A DNA stretch of 64,000 bases from Cohnella rhizosphaerae. Its GTDB lineage: Bacteria; Bacillota; Bacilli; Paenibacillales; Paenibacillaceae. Both the position numbers and the translations under genes were made by a program. Positions within the stretch are counted from its first letter, which is position 1. Every line of letters starts with the position of its first letter. The stretch covers positions 1 through 64,000 of the forward strand of contig NZ_JAPDIA010000003.1 in the NCBI RefSeq assembly GCF_029525575.1, in the 5' to 3' direction. The notes below the pieces were generated by a model. It searched no databases. It was not told the DNA's origin and was given only the letters and a program-made list of their open reading frames with translations. Below, one piece after another: positions 31,233 to 40,319 of this stretch.

Positions 31233-34200
31233 ATGAAGCCGCTAATGAATACGTTAGCTACCGACCCCGACTTCCAGTCCGTCCTTGCGGGCCTTCGCGG
31301 AAGCATGCGGGAGCAACTGGTGGCGGGGCTGTCCGGGTCGGCCAGGCAGGTCATGATCGCCGCGACCGTCCGCGAGCTGGGGAGACCCGTGCTTGTCGTC
31401 ACGCACAATATGTTCGCCGCGCAGAAGATGGCGGAGGACCTGCAGGAATGCCTGACCGCGGAGGAAGTGCTCCTCTATCCGGCCAACGAGCTGATCGCCG
31501 CGGAGACCGCGATCTCGAGTCCGGAGACGTCGGCCAGGCGCATGGATGCGCTGCTTCAACTCGCGGAAGGCTTCCGCGGGGTTATTGTCGTGCCCTTTTC
31601 CGGCGTGCGCCGCTTCCAGCCGAGCAAGGATACGATGGCAAGCGCCTTCGTCACCTTGCGCGCGGGCGATACGCTGCCGATGGACGAATTCCTGCGGCGC
31701 ATGATCGGGCTTGGCTACGAACGCGTGGATCGCGTGGAACAGAAGGGGCATTTGAGCGTGCGCGGCGGCATCGCGGATTTTTTCCCGCTGACGAGCGCGA
31801 GCGCCGTTCGCGTCGAATGGTTCGACGACGAGATCGACTCGATCCGCACGTTCGATCCGGCGGATCAGCGCTCGATCGAAAAGCTGGACAGCTATACCGT
31901 GCGACCGTGCCGCGAGATCATCGCCGACGAGCGGCGCTTCGCGAACGCGGCGCAGCATGCCTTCGAGCTGCTCGAGCGCCAGCTGGAGAAGATGGCGGAC
32001 CGTCAGGCCAAAGAGCGCCTGAAGACCGAGATTACCCGGGAAATCGACGATCTGCGCCAAAATATGTATTTTTCCGAAATCTATAAATATATATCGCTGC
32101 TGTACCCCGAGAGACAAACCCTGTTCGACTACGTGCCCAAGGATACGCTGCTCATCATGGACGAGCCGAACCGGCTCGCCGAGACCGCGCGCCAGCTTGA
32201 GCGGGACGAGACCGAATGGTCGACGCATCTGCTGTCGCAGGGCAAGTCGCTCCCGGGCTTCACGCTGGCCGTACCGGCGGAGCAGGCGCTGTACCCGCGA
32301 ACGTTCCAGACGGTGTACCTGTCGCTGTTCGTGCGCCAGATTCCGCATACGCAGCCGCAGAACATCGTCAACTTCGTCTGCCGCTCGATGCAGAGCTTTC
32401 ATGGGCAGATGAACCTGCTCAAGGCGGAGATGGAGCGCTGGCGCAAGGGCGGCGCGCATATCGTCATGCTGGCCGGCAGCGCGGAGCGGGCCGAGCGGAT
32501 GCGCCGCGTGCTCGACGACTATCAGATCGAGACGCCGGAGATCGTCGAGGGCAACCTGCAAAGCGGGTTCGAGATGCCGTCCGTCAAGCTCGTCGTCATC
32601 ACCGAAGGCGAGATGTTCACGCAGAAGCAGCGCAAGGCGCGCCGCGTCGACCGCCGCATGGACAACGCCGAGCGCATCAAGAGCTATACGGAGCTGAAAG
32701 TCGGCGACTACGTCGTCCACCAGAACCACGGCATCGGCAAGTATATGGGCATCGGCACGCTCGAGGTAGGCGGCATTCACAAGGATTATCTGCATGTCAT
32801 CTACGCAGGCGGCGACAAGCTGTCCATCCCGGTCGAACAATTCGACCTGATCCAGAAGTACGTCGGCTCCGACGAAAAGGAACCGAAGGTGAGCAAGCTC
32901 GGCGGCGCGGAGTGGAACCGGGTCAAGTCCAAGGTGCGTTCCTCGGTCAAGGATATCGCCGACGACCTGATCAAGCTGTATGCGGATCGCCAAGCGACGC
33001 CGGGTTACGGCTTCAGCGAGGACACGCCCTACCAGCAAGAGTTCGAGGCGATGTTCCCCTACGACGAGACGACGGACCAGCTGCGCGCGATCGAGGAGAT
33101 CAAGGCCGACATGCGCAAGCCGCGGCCGATGGACCGGCTGCTCTGCGGCGACGTCGGCTACGGCAAGACGGAGGTTGCGATCCGGGCGGCGTTCAAGGCG
33201 GCCATCGAGGGCAAGCAGGTCGCGGTGCTCGTGCCGACGACGATTCTGGCGCAGCAGCATTACGAGACGTTCCGCGAGCGCTTCTCCGGCTATCCGTTCA
33301 ACATCAAGGTGCTGAGCCGCTTCCGTACGCGCAAGGAGCAGACGGAGACGATCAAGGGCGTCAAGGCGGGCACGGTCGACGTGCTGATCGGCACGCACCG
33401 GCTGCTGTCGCAGGACGTCGTATTCAAGGACTTGGGCCTTCTGATCGTGGACGAAGAGCAGCGGTTCGGCGTCTCGCACAAGGAAAAGCTCAAGCGGCTC
33501 AAGACGAGCGTCGACGTGCTGACGCTGACCGCGACCCCGATCCCGCGGACGCTGCACATGTCGATGCTCGGCGTGCGCGACCTGTCCGTCATCGAGACGC
33601 CGCCGGAGAACCGTTTCCCCGTGCAGACGTACGTGGTCGAATACAGCCCGACGCTCGTCCGCGAGGCGATCGAACGGGAGATGGCGCGGGACGGACAAGT
33701 GTACTTCCTGTTCAACCGCGTGCAGGGCATCTACCAGATGGCCGAGCAGATCTCGGCGCTCGTGCCGGACGCCAAGGTCGCGGTCGCGCACGGCCAGATG
33801 TCCGAGCAGGAGCTGGAGCGGACGATTCTGGATTTCCTCGACGGCGAATACGACGTGCTCGTCAGCACGAGCATCATCGAGACGGGCGTGGACATCCCGA
33901 ACGTCAACACGCTGATCGTGCACGATGCGGACAAGATGGGCTTGTCCCAGCTGTACCAGTTGCGCGGACGCGTCGGACGGTCCAACCGGATCGCTTACGC
34001 CTACTTCGCCTACCAGCGGGACAAGGTGCTCAACGAGGTGGCGGAAAAACGCCTGCAGTCGATCAAGGAATTCACCGAGCTCGGCTCGGGCTTCAAGATC
34101 GCGATGCGCGACCTGTCGATCCGCGGCGCGGGCAATCTGCTCGGCGCGGAGCAGCACGGATTTATCGCTTCCGTCGGCTTCGACTTGTACTCGCAGATGC

Positions 34201-34758
34201 TCGCGGAGGAGGTCAACGCGCGCAAGGCCGAATGGCACGGCGAGCAGGCGCCTCCGCCGCCGCCGGTCAACACGCAGCTCGACCTTGGCGTGGACGCGTA
34301 CGTGCCGCCGGAGTACATTTACGACAGCATTCAGAAGATCGAGATCTACAAAAAAGGTGGCCGCCGCGGCTTCGGGAGACGATGTCAGCGACCTGCTCGA
34401 CGAGCTGGTCGACCGGTTCGGCGAACCGCCGAAGCCTGTGCTGAGCCTCTTGAGCGTGGCCCGGATCAAAGCGCTGGCGCGCGTCTACGGCATCGAATCC
34501 ATCGTCAACCGGAGCGACGATCTGACGCTCAAGTTCGAGGAGCGGCGCGCATCCGAGCTCGACGCCAAGAAGTTCAAGGCCATCGAGAGCCGGTACCAGG
34601 GCCGGGTGCAGCTCGTCCAGCAGACGCCGCATCCGCTCGTGCGCATCCGGGTCAAAGGCCTCGACGACGATTCAATGTTGGCGCTTGTCGAAGAGTTTCT
34701 GTTACAATATAAAGAAGCGACAAAATCCAAGGAGGAATTGCAAAATGCTGTACAATAA
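31233..34758 (+). CDS. mfd: Transcription-repair coupling factor Mfd (frame broken by one extra A)
   Basis: Restored length 1,174 residues, normal for Mfd. It dislodges stalled RNA polymerase and recruits UvrA. The N-terminal UvrB-like region is followed by the RNAP-interaction domain (KVGDYVVHQNHGIGKYMGI). The translocase carries GDVGYGKTEVA (Walker A), DEEQRFG and LTATPIPRTLHM, followed by the QLRGRVGRS helicase motif. The frame breaks in the A6 run at 34350-34355: with A5 it reads IYKKVAAAASGDDVSDLLDEL, and the C-terminal D7 domain continues to 34758, overlapping the next gene by 14 bp. Confidence 0.95.
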
Positions 34759-35917
34759 ACGCGGAACGTACCGTCGGTTCGCTTTTCTGCTGGCGGCCCT
34801 CGTTCTGCTGACCGCGACGGCAACCGCTTGCGGCAAAAGCAAAAGTGAAAATTCCGGCGCGTCGGCGTCCGCTTCGGCTTCATCCTCGGCCTCGGCCAGC
34901 CCGACCGCTAGCATAGATCCGGACACCGTGCTCGCCACCTGGGACGGCGGAGAGCTGAAGCAAGCCGAATTCGGCAAGTACGAAGCGTTCATGAACGTGA
35001 CCAACCCGCAGATGGCGATGTACCTGTCGATCCCGCAGTACAAGGAAGAGATCGTCAAGCAGTACATCCTGCAGAAGGCGTTCGCGGATCGCGCGACGGA
35101 CGAGCAGAAGAAAGCGGGCAAGGCGCAGGCCGACGAGTTCAAGAAGCAGCTCGACACGGCCCTGAAGGACGAGACGAACGGCGCGTCCCTCAAGGACGCG
35201 ATGAAGACCAACAACATCACCGAGGACGAGATGGTCGACCTCGTGGTGACGCTGGCGACGGGCGGCGAGATCAGCACCGCCAAGGAGAACGAAGTCAAGG
35301 CGACCATCAAGGACGCCGACGTCAAAGCCGAGTTCGACAAGGCGCCGGCCGATTACAACGTCGACACGGTCCGCCACATCCTCGTCTCCTTCACGGATCC
35401 GGCCACGAGCAAGGAGCGCTCCGACGCTGACGCGCTGAAGCGCGCGCAGGAAGTGAAGAAGAAGCTTGAGGACGGCGGGGACTGGACCGCGCTGGCGAAG
35501 GAATACTCCGACGACACCGGCTCCAAGGACAACGGCGGACTGTACGAAAAGCAACAGGCCAAGGGCTGGGTCGAAGAGTTCAAGAACGCGGCCAACACGC
35601 AGGCGATCGGCGTCATCGGCGATCCGGTGAAGACCGAGTACGGCTATCACGTGATGAAGGTCGAAGCGCGCGAAGTCGCGACCTACGACAAGCTGTCCCA
35701 GACGGACAAGGACGCGATCGTCTCCACGCTCGTCGATCCGAAGATGCAGACGTACATTCAGGAAGAAACGGACAAGCTGAACATCAAAGTGACGCTGCCC
35801 GCCGAGCCTTCCCCGTCGCCTTCGGCTAGCGCGTCGGCATCCGCATCGGCTTCGTCCAGCGCGCCGGCGTCCCCTTCGGCCAGCGCTTCCGCGTCGGCCA
35901 GCGCATCCAGCAAATAA
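34745..35917 (+). CDS. PrsA-like peptidyl-prolyl isomerase lipoprotein
   Basis: A 390-residue foldase. The signal peptide ends in a lipobox TATAC, so Cys ~25 would be lipidated and the protein held on the outer membrane face. A Ser/Ala linker follows, then a SurA/PrsA-type helical N-domain (~55-190) and a parvulin PpiC domain (~200-290, VRHILVSF..GGDWTALAKEYSDD..GGLYEKQQAKGWV). The C-terminus is a long Ser-Ala-Pro repeat tail. It should assist folding of exported proteins. AAGGAGG precedes ATG 34745, and it overlaps the mfd end. Confidence 0.9.
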   Translation: MLYNKRGTYRRFAFLLAALVLLTATATACGKSKSENSGASASASASSSASASPTASIDPDTVLATWDGGELKQAEFGKYEAFMNVTNPQMAMYLSIPQYKEEIVKQYILQKAFADRATDEQKKAGKAQADEFKKQLDTALKDETNGASLKDAMKTNNITEDEMVDLVVTLATGGEISTAKENEVKATIKDADVKAEFDKAPADYNVDTVRHILVSFTDPATSKERSDADALKRAQEVKKKLEDGGDWTALAKEYSDDTGSKDNGGLYEKQQAKGWVEEFKNAANTQAIGVIGDPVKTEYGYHVMKVEAREVATYDKLSQTDKDAIVSTLVDPKMQTYIQEETDKLNIKVTLPAEPSPSPSASASASASASSSAPASPSASASASASASSK

Positions 35918-35930
35918 AAGAAGAACGTAT

Positions 35931-35964
35931 AGAAGCACCCGGCTGCGGTCAGCCGGGTGCTTCT
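35931..35964 (+). terminator. Terminator after the prsA-like gene
   Basis: A perfect stem AGAAGCACCCGGCT / AGCCGGGTGCTTCT. It is weak in T but very stable, and may work in both directions. Confidence 0.8.
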
Positions 35965-36326
35965 ATGCTTATCCAAAAACGCGGTTGTTGGAGGTCCGAA
36001 AAGACGCCTCTAGAAAGCGACATCAAGTCCAGAAAGTTAATTCATGGTCTCGTGATACGATATAAGGGGTGCTTGTAAGGGCAAAAAGTTACTCTACAGT
36101 CTCCTTGCATGGTCTAGATGGTGCTATAAGGGCAAAAAGTTACTCTACAGTCTCCCGGCATGGTCTAAATGGTGCTATAAGGGTAAAAAGTTACTCTACA
36201 GTCTCCAGGCATGGTCTAAATGGTGCTATAAGGGTAAAAAGTTACTCTACAGTGTCCCGGCATGGTCTAGATGGTGCTATAAGGGTAAAAATGGACCTCT
36301 GTCAATAAAGTAGACACCTTCTAAGC

Positions 36327-37157
36327 TCACTTGTCCTTTTTTCTATCGAACTGAACTTTAAATTGCTGCGGGGATAAGTAACCCAGAGAACCGTGGATCC
36401 GTTTTCGGTTGTAAAACAGTTCAATGTATTCAAACATCTCTTGCTGCGCCTGCTCCTTGGTTTTGAATTTCGTACAGTAAATAAACTCCTTCTTGAGCAC
36501 GCTGTGGAAGGACTCGATGCAGGCATTGTCGTAACAGTTTTCCTTGCGGCTCATGCTCGTCTTCATGTCGTATTGCTCGAGGCGTTCCCGATAGGTATCC
36601 GAGGCATATTGCGAACCGCGGTCCGAGTGATGTAGCAGGCCTGCTGAAGGCTTCTCCGACGCGTAGGCTTGATCCAAGGCGGCCAGCACCAAATCCGTCG
36701 TCATGCGGTCTGCGAGCTTCCAGCCTACGATGCGGCGGGTGTACAGGTCCATGATGCTCGCTAGGTACAGGCGACCTTGCCGGCAAGGAATGTAGGTGAT
36801 GTCAGCCATCCAAACTTCGTTGGGAGCCGCCGCCTTGAACTGTTGGCCCAGCACGTTAGGCGCAATGGCGAGATCGTGATTGGAATCCGTGGTGTTCACG
36901 CGAAATTTACGGGAGACACAGGATCTGAGACCGTATTCGCCCATGATCTGCCCTACCAGGCGCTCGGAGACGATCCATCCCTCATTGCGCAGAATCTTCG
37001 TGATCTTCGGGCTGCCATACCGACACTTCGAGTCGGTAAACAACCAGGTAATGCGGAGCAGCAGGGCCCGTCGGCGTTTCTGGTAGTTGGTTTCCTTTAG
37101 CTTCTCTTTCAACCATTTGTAAAAGCCGCTCCGGGAGACATTCAGTACGAAGCACAT
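36327..37157 (-). CDS. IS3-family transposase OrfB (DDE integrase core)
   Basis: At least 276 residues from the first ATG. The reading frame stays open upstream to the slippery site at 37238-37244, so the natural product is an OrfAB fusion. Catalytic acidic residues are visible in [19 protein letters not shown] and the final [17 protein letters not shown], the D-D-35-E triad. An N-terminal HTH_21-like segment ([13 protein letters not shown]) and the C-terminal [15 protein letters not shown] are typical of the group. Confidence 0.95.
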   Translation of the reverse strand: MCFVLNVSRSGFYKWLKEKLKETNYQKRRRALLLRITWLFTDSKCRYGSPKITKILRNEGWIVSERLVGQIMGEYGLRSCVSRKFRVNTTDSNHDLAIAPNVLGQQFKAAAPNEVWMADITYIPCRQGRLYLASIMDLYTRRIVGWKLADRMTTDLVLAALDQAYASEKPSAGLLHHSDRGSQYASDTYRERLEQYDMKTSMSRKENCYDNACIESFHSVLKKEFIYCTKFKTKEQAQQEMFEYIELFYNRKRIHGSLGYLSPQQFKVQFDRKKDK

Positions 37158-37204
37158 CTTCTCCAGTCGAAACTCGGAGCGGTGATCTTCGACAAACTGG
37201 AACC

Positions 37205-37510
37205 TTAGTTCCTTTCTTTGTTGAAGATGTGCATGGCTTTTTTTAGGATTGCGATCTCTTCCTTGAGGTCCTCGATCTCACGTTCCTGGGAGGCAATCTG
37301 CTTCTCCTTCTGACGAATCGTTTCCCGATCCAAGAGGGGTTCGTTTTCAAACTTACGGTGTTTGCTCATCCACTTCCTCAGCGTACCGGCCGGTATGTCG
37401 AGCTCCTGTGCAAGCTGCGGGATGGACTTCGTTTGTTCTTGAATGAACTTCACCGTCTGTTCAATGAATGCCTCGTTGTAGTGTTTCCGTACATCGCCCA
37501 TTCTGGACAC
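37205..37510 (-). CDS. IS3-family OrfA (helix-turn-helix / leucine zipper)
   Basis: A 101-residue protein with a transposase_8-type HTH ([23 protein letters not shown]) and a C-terminal coiled coil ([23 protein letters not shown]). A run of seven A residues on the minus strand (37238-37244) near its end is the expected -1 slippage site for OrfAB synthesis. Confidence 0.93.
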   Translation of the reverse strand: MSRMGDVRKHYNEAFIEQTVKFIQEQTKSIPQLAQELDIPAGTLRKWMSKHRKFENEPLLDRETIRQKEKQIASQEREIEDLKEEIAILKKAMHIFNKERN

Positions 37511-37896
37511 CTCACGTCGTTTTCTTTATTATCTCATGCGCTTAGGAGGTGTCCACTTTATATGCTACCACCAAAAGTTACTCTACAGTGTCCCGGCATG
37601 GCCTAGATGGTGCTATAAGGGCAAAAAGTTACTCTACAGTGTCCCGGCATGGTCTAGATGGTGCTATAAGGGCAAAAAGTTACTCTACAGTCTCGAGGCA
37701 TAGTCTAAATGGTGCTATAAGGGCAAAAAGTTACTCTACAGTCTCCTTGCATGGTCTAGATGGTGCTATAAGGGTAAAAGGTTACTCTACAGCCTGTTGG
37801 AAGGCAGTTGCAGCCATCTTGCCTCCCTGGTGCGCAGCGCAGAGGCTTGATAATGATTAGTGACCGGGACGTCGGTGTTGCAGCGCTCTAAGAATA

Positions 37897-37935
37897 AGAA
37901 GGACCGTCAGGGCGATTCTCCCGGACGGTCCTGAT
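37897..37935 (-). terminator. Terminator of the sigma/anti-sigma operon
   Basis: AGGACCGTCCGG / CTGACGGTCCT on the minus strand, followed by TCTTATTCTT. The gene-free interval 37511-37956 otherwise holds the IS end and the right half of the repeat array. Confidence 0.75.
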
Positions 37936-37956
37936 AGGCGTTGATTGCGGTGCCCG

Positions 37957-38748
37957 TCAGACGGAGCCGAACATCTTCGCCCCGCGCGGTTGGTCGCCGC
38001 GGTCGTCGGGCTCGAGCGTGATGCCGATCTTGTCGAAGTCCAGGTTGGCCGCTTCGATCGGCATGGCCAGCACGCCGAGCCCCTGATCGTCGTCGGTCAC
38101 GCGGAAGGTGCCCGCGCTCTTGCGCACGCCGTCCTTAAGCAGCCAGACCTGGTAGGCTTCCTCGCCGCTGGTCGGCGATGCGCCGTAGACGTAGACGACG
38201 AATTGGCGGCTTTTCCCGTTGTCGACGATACAGGCGATGCCGAACGCCTTGGAAGCTTCCGGCGCCTGCGATTGGAGCGGCACGGCAAGCTTCACTTGGG
38301 AGGCGGGTACCGACAGCGCGCGTTCGATCGGCGGCGGGGCCGCGCCGTTGTCCCGGGCGAGTTTGTAATTCCAGGCGGAGCTAGCCGCCAGCAGAACAAG
38401 CAGGACGGAGGCAGAGACCGCAAGCCACCGGCTCCTTCCCTTCCGCCGGTTGTTCCGCCGACGCTGGACCGAATCCGCTTCTCTTCTCCTGTCTTCTTCG
38501 GCAAGCGCCAGGTCCGCCTCCAGCGCGGCATTCATCACTTGGCGCTTCAGATCCTCGGGCGGTTCGATCTTGTCCATATCCGCGTACAGCGCCCCCCATG
38601 CGAGCTGCAGATCGTTCCATTCGGCCCGGCAGGCTTCGCAGCGCGGAAGATGACGCTCAAAGGCGAGCCGCTCTTCTTCGCTGCATTCGCCGGTCATGAC
38701 GGACAGGCACAGATCGCATAGCGGCTTTTGCTTGTCGTGCATCGTCAT
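37957..38748 (-). CDS. Membrane anti-sigma factor (zinc-finger, RskA-like)
   Basis: A 263-residue protein. An N-terminal zinc-type anti-sigma domain (~1-60) carries HLPRCEAC, the H-x3-C-x2-C signature that grips an ECF sigma factor. One transmembrane helix (~108-127, AVSASVLLVLLAASSAW) leads to an extracytoplasmic RskA-type domain (~150-260, with EEAYQVWLLKDG). The start ATG 38748 overlaps the sigma stop in an ATGA and follows GGAAGGAG. It would hold the partner sigma inactive until an envelope signal is sensed. Confidence 0.9.
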   Translation of the reverse strand: MTMHDKQKPLCDLCLSVMTGECSEEERLAFERHLPRCEACRAEWNDLQLAWGALYADMDKIEPPEDLKRQVMNAALEADLALAEEDRRREADSVQRRRNNRRKGRSRWLAVSASVLLVLLAASSAWNYKLARDNGAAPPPIERALSVPASQVKLAVPLQSQAPEASKAFGIACIVDNGKSRQFVVYVYGASPTSGEEAYQVWLLKDGVRKSAGTFRVTDDDQGLGVLAMPIEAANLDFDKIGITLEPDDRGDQPRGAKMFGSV

Positions 38749-39320
38749 CGCTCTCCTTCCAGGGCCAAATGTCTGCGCAATATTTTCAAAGCCTGATGCA
38801 GCCTGTTCTTCACGGTGCCGAGCGGTTCGCCGTACCGGGCGGCCAGTTCCCTGAGCGTGAAGCCCTGCCAGTAAAAGTGCTCCAGCAGTTCGATCTGAGG
38901 GCCGGTTAAGTAGCGGTAGGCGAGACGAATTTGACCTTTGAGCGATTCGCGCAGGGCGCTCGCTTCCGGCGAATCGTCCACGTCGTCCGGAATGCGCGCC
39001 ATTTGCTCGGAAGAGTAGGAAACGATGCCTGCCGATTCCCTGCGCTGCTTGCGCAGCCAGTCGATCGTGATGTTGCGGGTAATCGTAATGAGCCAGTTCG
39101 CGTATTTGCCTTTTTCTTCGCTGTAATCGGAGTCGGTCGTCCATAGCCGCACGAAAACTGACTGAACGATATCCCGCGCGGCTTGTTCCTCCCGTACGGC
39201 TCTGAACGCATACGAATAGACGAGGCTCGCGAAGCGGTCGTACAGGACGGACAGCGCTTCTTGCCGCTTGAGCTTGACGAGGAGCATTAATTCATAATCG
39301 GTTAAATGTTGCATTTGCAT
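38745..39320 (-). CDS. ECF-type RNA polymerase sigma factor
   Basis: A 191-residue sigma-70-family ECF factor. Region 2 spans about 22-90 (LYDRFASLVYSYAFRAVRE..DIVQSVFVRLW..WLITITRNITIDWLRKQRR). Region 4 spans about 130-185 and its HTH is FTLRELAARYGEPLGTVKNRLHQALKIL. It is closest in form to the SigK/SigM-RskA group. The start MQMQHLTDYEL at 39320 has TTGGAGG ten bases upstream; a longer upstream reading lacks this support. Co-translated with its anti-sigma. Confidence 0.92.
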   Translation of the reverse strand: MQMQHLTDYELMLLVKLKRQEALSVLYDRFASLVYSYAFRAVREEQAARDIVQSVFVRLWTTDSDYSEEKGKYANWLITITRNITIDWLRKQRRESAGIVSYSSEQMARIPDDVDDSPEASALRESLKGQIRLAYRYLTGPQIELLEHFYWQGFTLRELAARYGEPLGTVKNRLHQALKILRRHLALEGER

Positions 39321-39401
39321 AGGAACGCAGCCTCCAAGGTCGGCTTGAGGAACGCCTTCGCGCGTGCGGCGCTCCAACCGGTCGATCGCGGCGGGCGGTA
39401 C

Positions 39402-39439
39402 GGCAAAAGCAGGGGGACCGCCTGGGCGGTCTCCCTGCT
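39402..39439 (-). terminator. Terminator between the cupredoxin gene and the sigma gene
   Basis: AGCAGGGAGACCGC / GCGGTCCCCCTGCT on the minus strand, followed by TTTTGCC. It separates the cupredoxin transcript from sigma/anti-sigma, or makes the latter depend on read-through. Confidence 0.72.
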
Positions 39440-39460
39440 CGGATATGGGCGCGCGGGCGC

Positions 39461-40306
39461 TCAATCGGCCTTGACGACGATCGTCGCCCTCATGCCCGGG
39501 TGGGGCGTGCAGTAATAGCCGAATTCGCCTGCTTTCTTGAAAACCACCGTTTTCGACTCGTCCTGGCCGAGCAGGCCCGTGTCGAAGGAGCCGTCGTCCG
39601 CGGTGGCCGTATGCTTGATCTTATCGCGATTTACGAACGTGACCGAGTCTCCGGGATGAATCTCCAGCTTATCCACGGTGAAGCTGAAGTCTGCGATCTC
39701 GACTACATAAGTCTTGGCGTCCTGCTTGTCGTCTTCGCTTCCGCCTTTGCCGCCATGCTTGTCATCCTGCGCCGAGGCGGAGGAAGACGGCTTGGACGTC
39801 GGCGACGGGGTTGTCTTCGTGCCGGACGTCGGCCGCGGACTGGCGGTCTTGGCCGGGATCGTCGACGGAGACGGTTGGTGGGAAGCGGCGGCATGACTGC
39901 CGTTGTCGTCCATGCCTCCGCCATGTCCGTTGCCGTCATCGCCGCTGCCATGTCCGTCGTTGTCGTCGTCGCCTTCATGCTGCGCTTGCGTCGTCGCAGT
40001 CGGCTTCGCAGTTGATTTTGGCGTTGCTGTAGACTTGGGCATTACAGTTGCGGATTCCGCCGTCGCATTCGGCATGTTGTCGTCCGGCTGCGGTTGTGCC
40101 TGTCCCGTAGCCGAGGCTTGCGCGCTTGCCGTCGGCTCCGATTCATCCGCTGAAGCGGAGGCCGTGGCTGTCTGCGTTTGCGCCGCTGCGCTTGCCGAAT
40201 GTTCGGCATGCCCGCTATCCGCCCCTGCCGCGTTATCGAAGGAAGCGCCGCAAGCGGACAGCGCCAGCATGGCTGCGACCAGAAGCGTCGCGAGGAAGCT
40301 TCTCAT
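39461..40306 (-). CDS. Cupredoxin-domain lipoprotein
   Basis: A 281-residue lipoprotein. The signal peptide ends in a lipobox LSAC (Cys ~19). Residues ~25-200 are a low-complexity linker rich in Ser, Ala, Thr, Gly and Asp. The C-terminal ~80 residues form a plastocyanin-like domain with a type-1 copper site: His ~232 in KHTATADDGSF, then Cys ~266, His ~269 and Met ~272 in YYCTPHPGM. It should be a surface electron carrier tethered by a flexible arm. It lies 13 bp after the 543-residue cupredoxin gene, so the two are co-transcribed. Confidence 0.9.
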   Translation of the reverse strand: MRSFLATLLVAAMLALSACGASFDNAAGADSGHAEHSASAAAQTQTATASASADESEPTASAQASATGQAQPQPDDNMPNATAESATVMPKSTATPKSTAKPTATTQAQHEGDDDNDGHGSGDDGNGHGGGMDDNGSHAAASHQPSPSTIPAKTASPRPTSGTKTTPSPTSKPSSSASAQDDKHGGKGGSEDDKQDAKTYVVEIADFSFTVDKLEIHPGDSVTFVNRDKIKHTATADDGSFDTGLLGQDESKTVVFKKAGEFGYYCTPHPGMRATIVVKAD

Positions 40307-40319
40307 TCGCCTGCACCTC

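Larger units (their letters stand above)
36292..37573 (-). mobile_element. IS3-family insertion sequence, 1,282 bp, with 3-bp target duplication
   Basis: Both ends begin TGG and share an inner inverted repeat (AAAGTAGACACC on the left, AAAGTGGACACC on the right, reverse complemented). The element splits the 51-bp repeat exactly within its A5 run, leaving AAA on both sides (36289-36291 and 37574-37576). A 3-bp duplication is typical of IS3. It contains two overlapping minus-strand genes. Both are intact, so it may be active. Confidence 0.93.
36076..37792 (+). repeat. 51-bp tandem-repeat array, interrupted by an IS element
   Basis: Unit of 51 bp beginning TAAGGGCAAAAAGTTACTC and ending TAGATGGTGCTA. 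Copies start at 36076, 36127, 36178 and 36229 left of the IS, and at 37616, 37667, 37718 and 37769 (partial) right of it. One copy is split by the insertion, and a decayed copy precedes 36076. There are no spacers, so this is not CRISPR. Because 51 is divisible by three, the array stays open in a frame encoding a 17-residue repeat (KSYSTVSRHGLNGAIR), but no ribosome binding site supports translation. Confidence 0.93.

Noticed and set aside
31254-34469. A 1,071-residue minus-strand reading frame opposite mfd
   Set aside because: Arg/Leu/His-rich shadow of the GC-rich mfd coding strand, with no family resemblance.
36069-36308. Repeat-encoded small protein (KSYSTVSRHGLNGAIR repeats)
   Set aside because: The frame is open only because 51 is divisible by three; no ribosome binding site or promoter, and the frame is cut by the IS.
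36076-37792. CRISPR array
   Set aside because: Units are contiguous 51-bp tandem copies without unique spacers, and no cas genes are nearby.
37957-39144. A 395-residue anti-sigma protein with a long N-terminus
   Set aside because: The extension is the shadow of the sigma gene; ATG 38748 has a strong ribosome binding site and gives the normal zinc-finger start.
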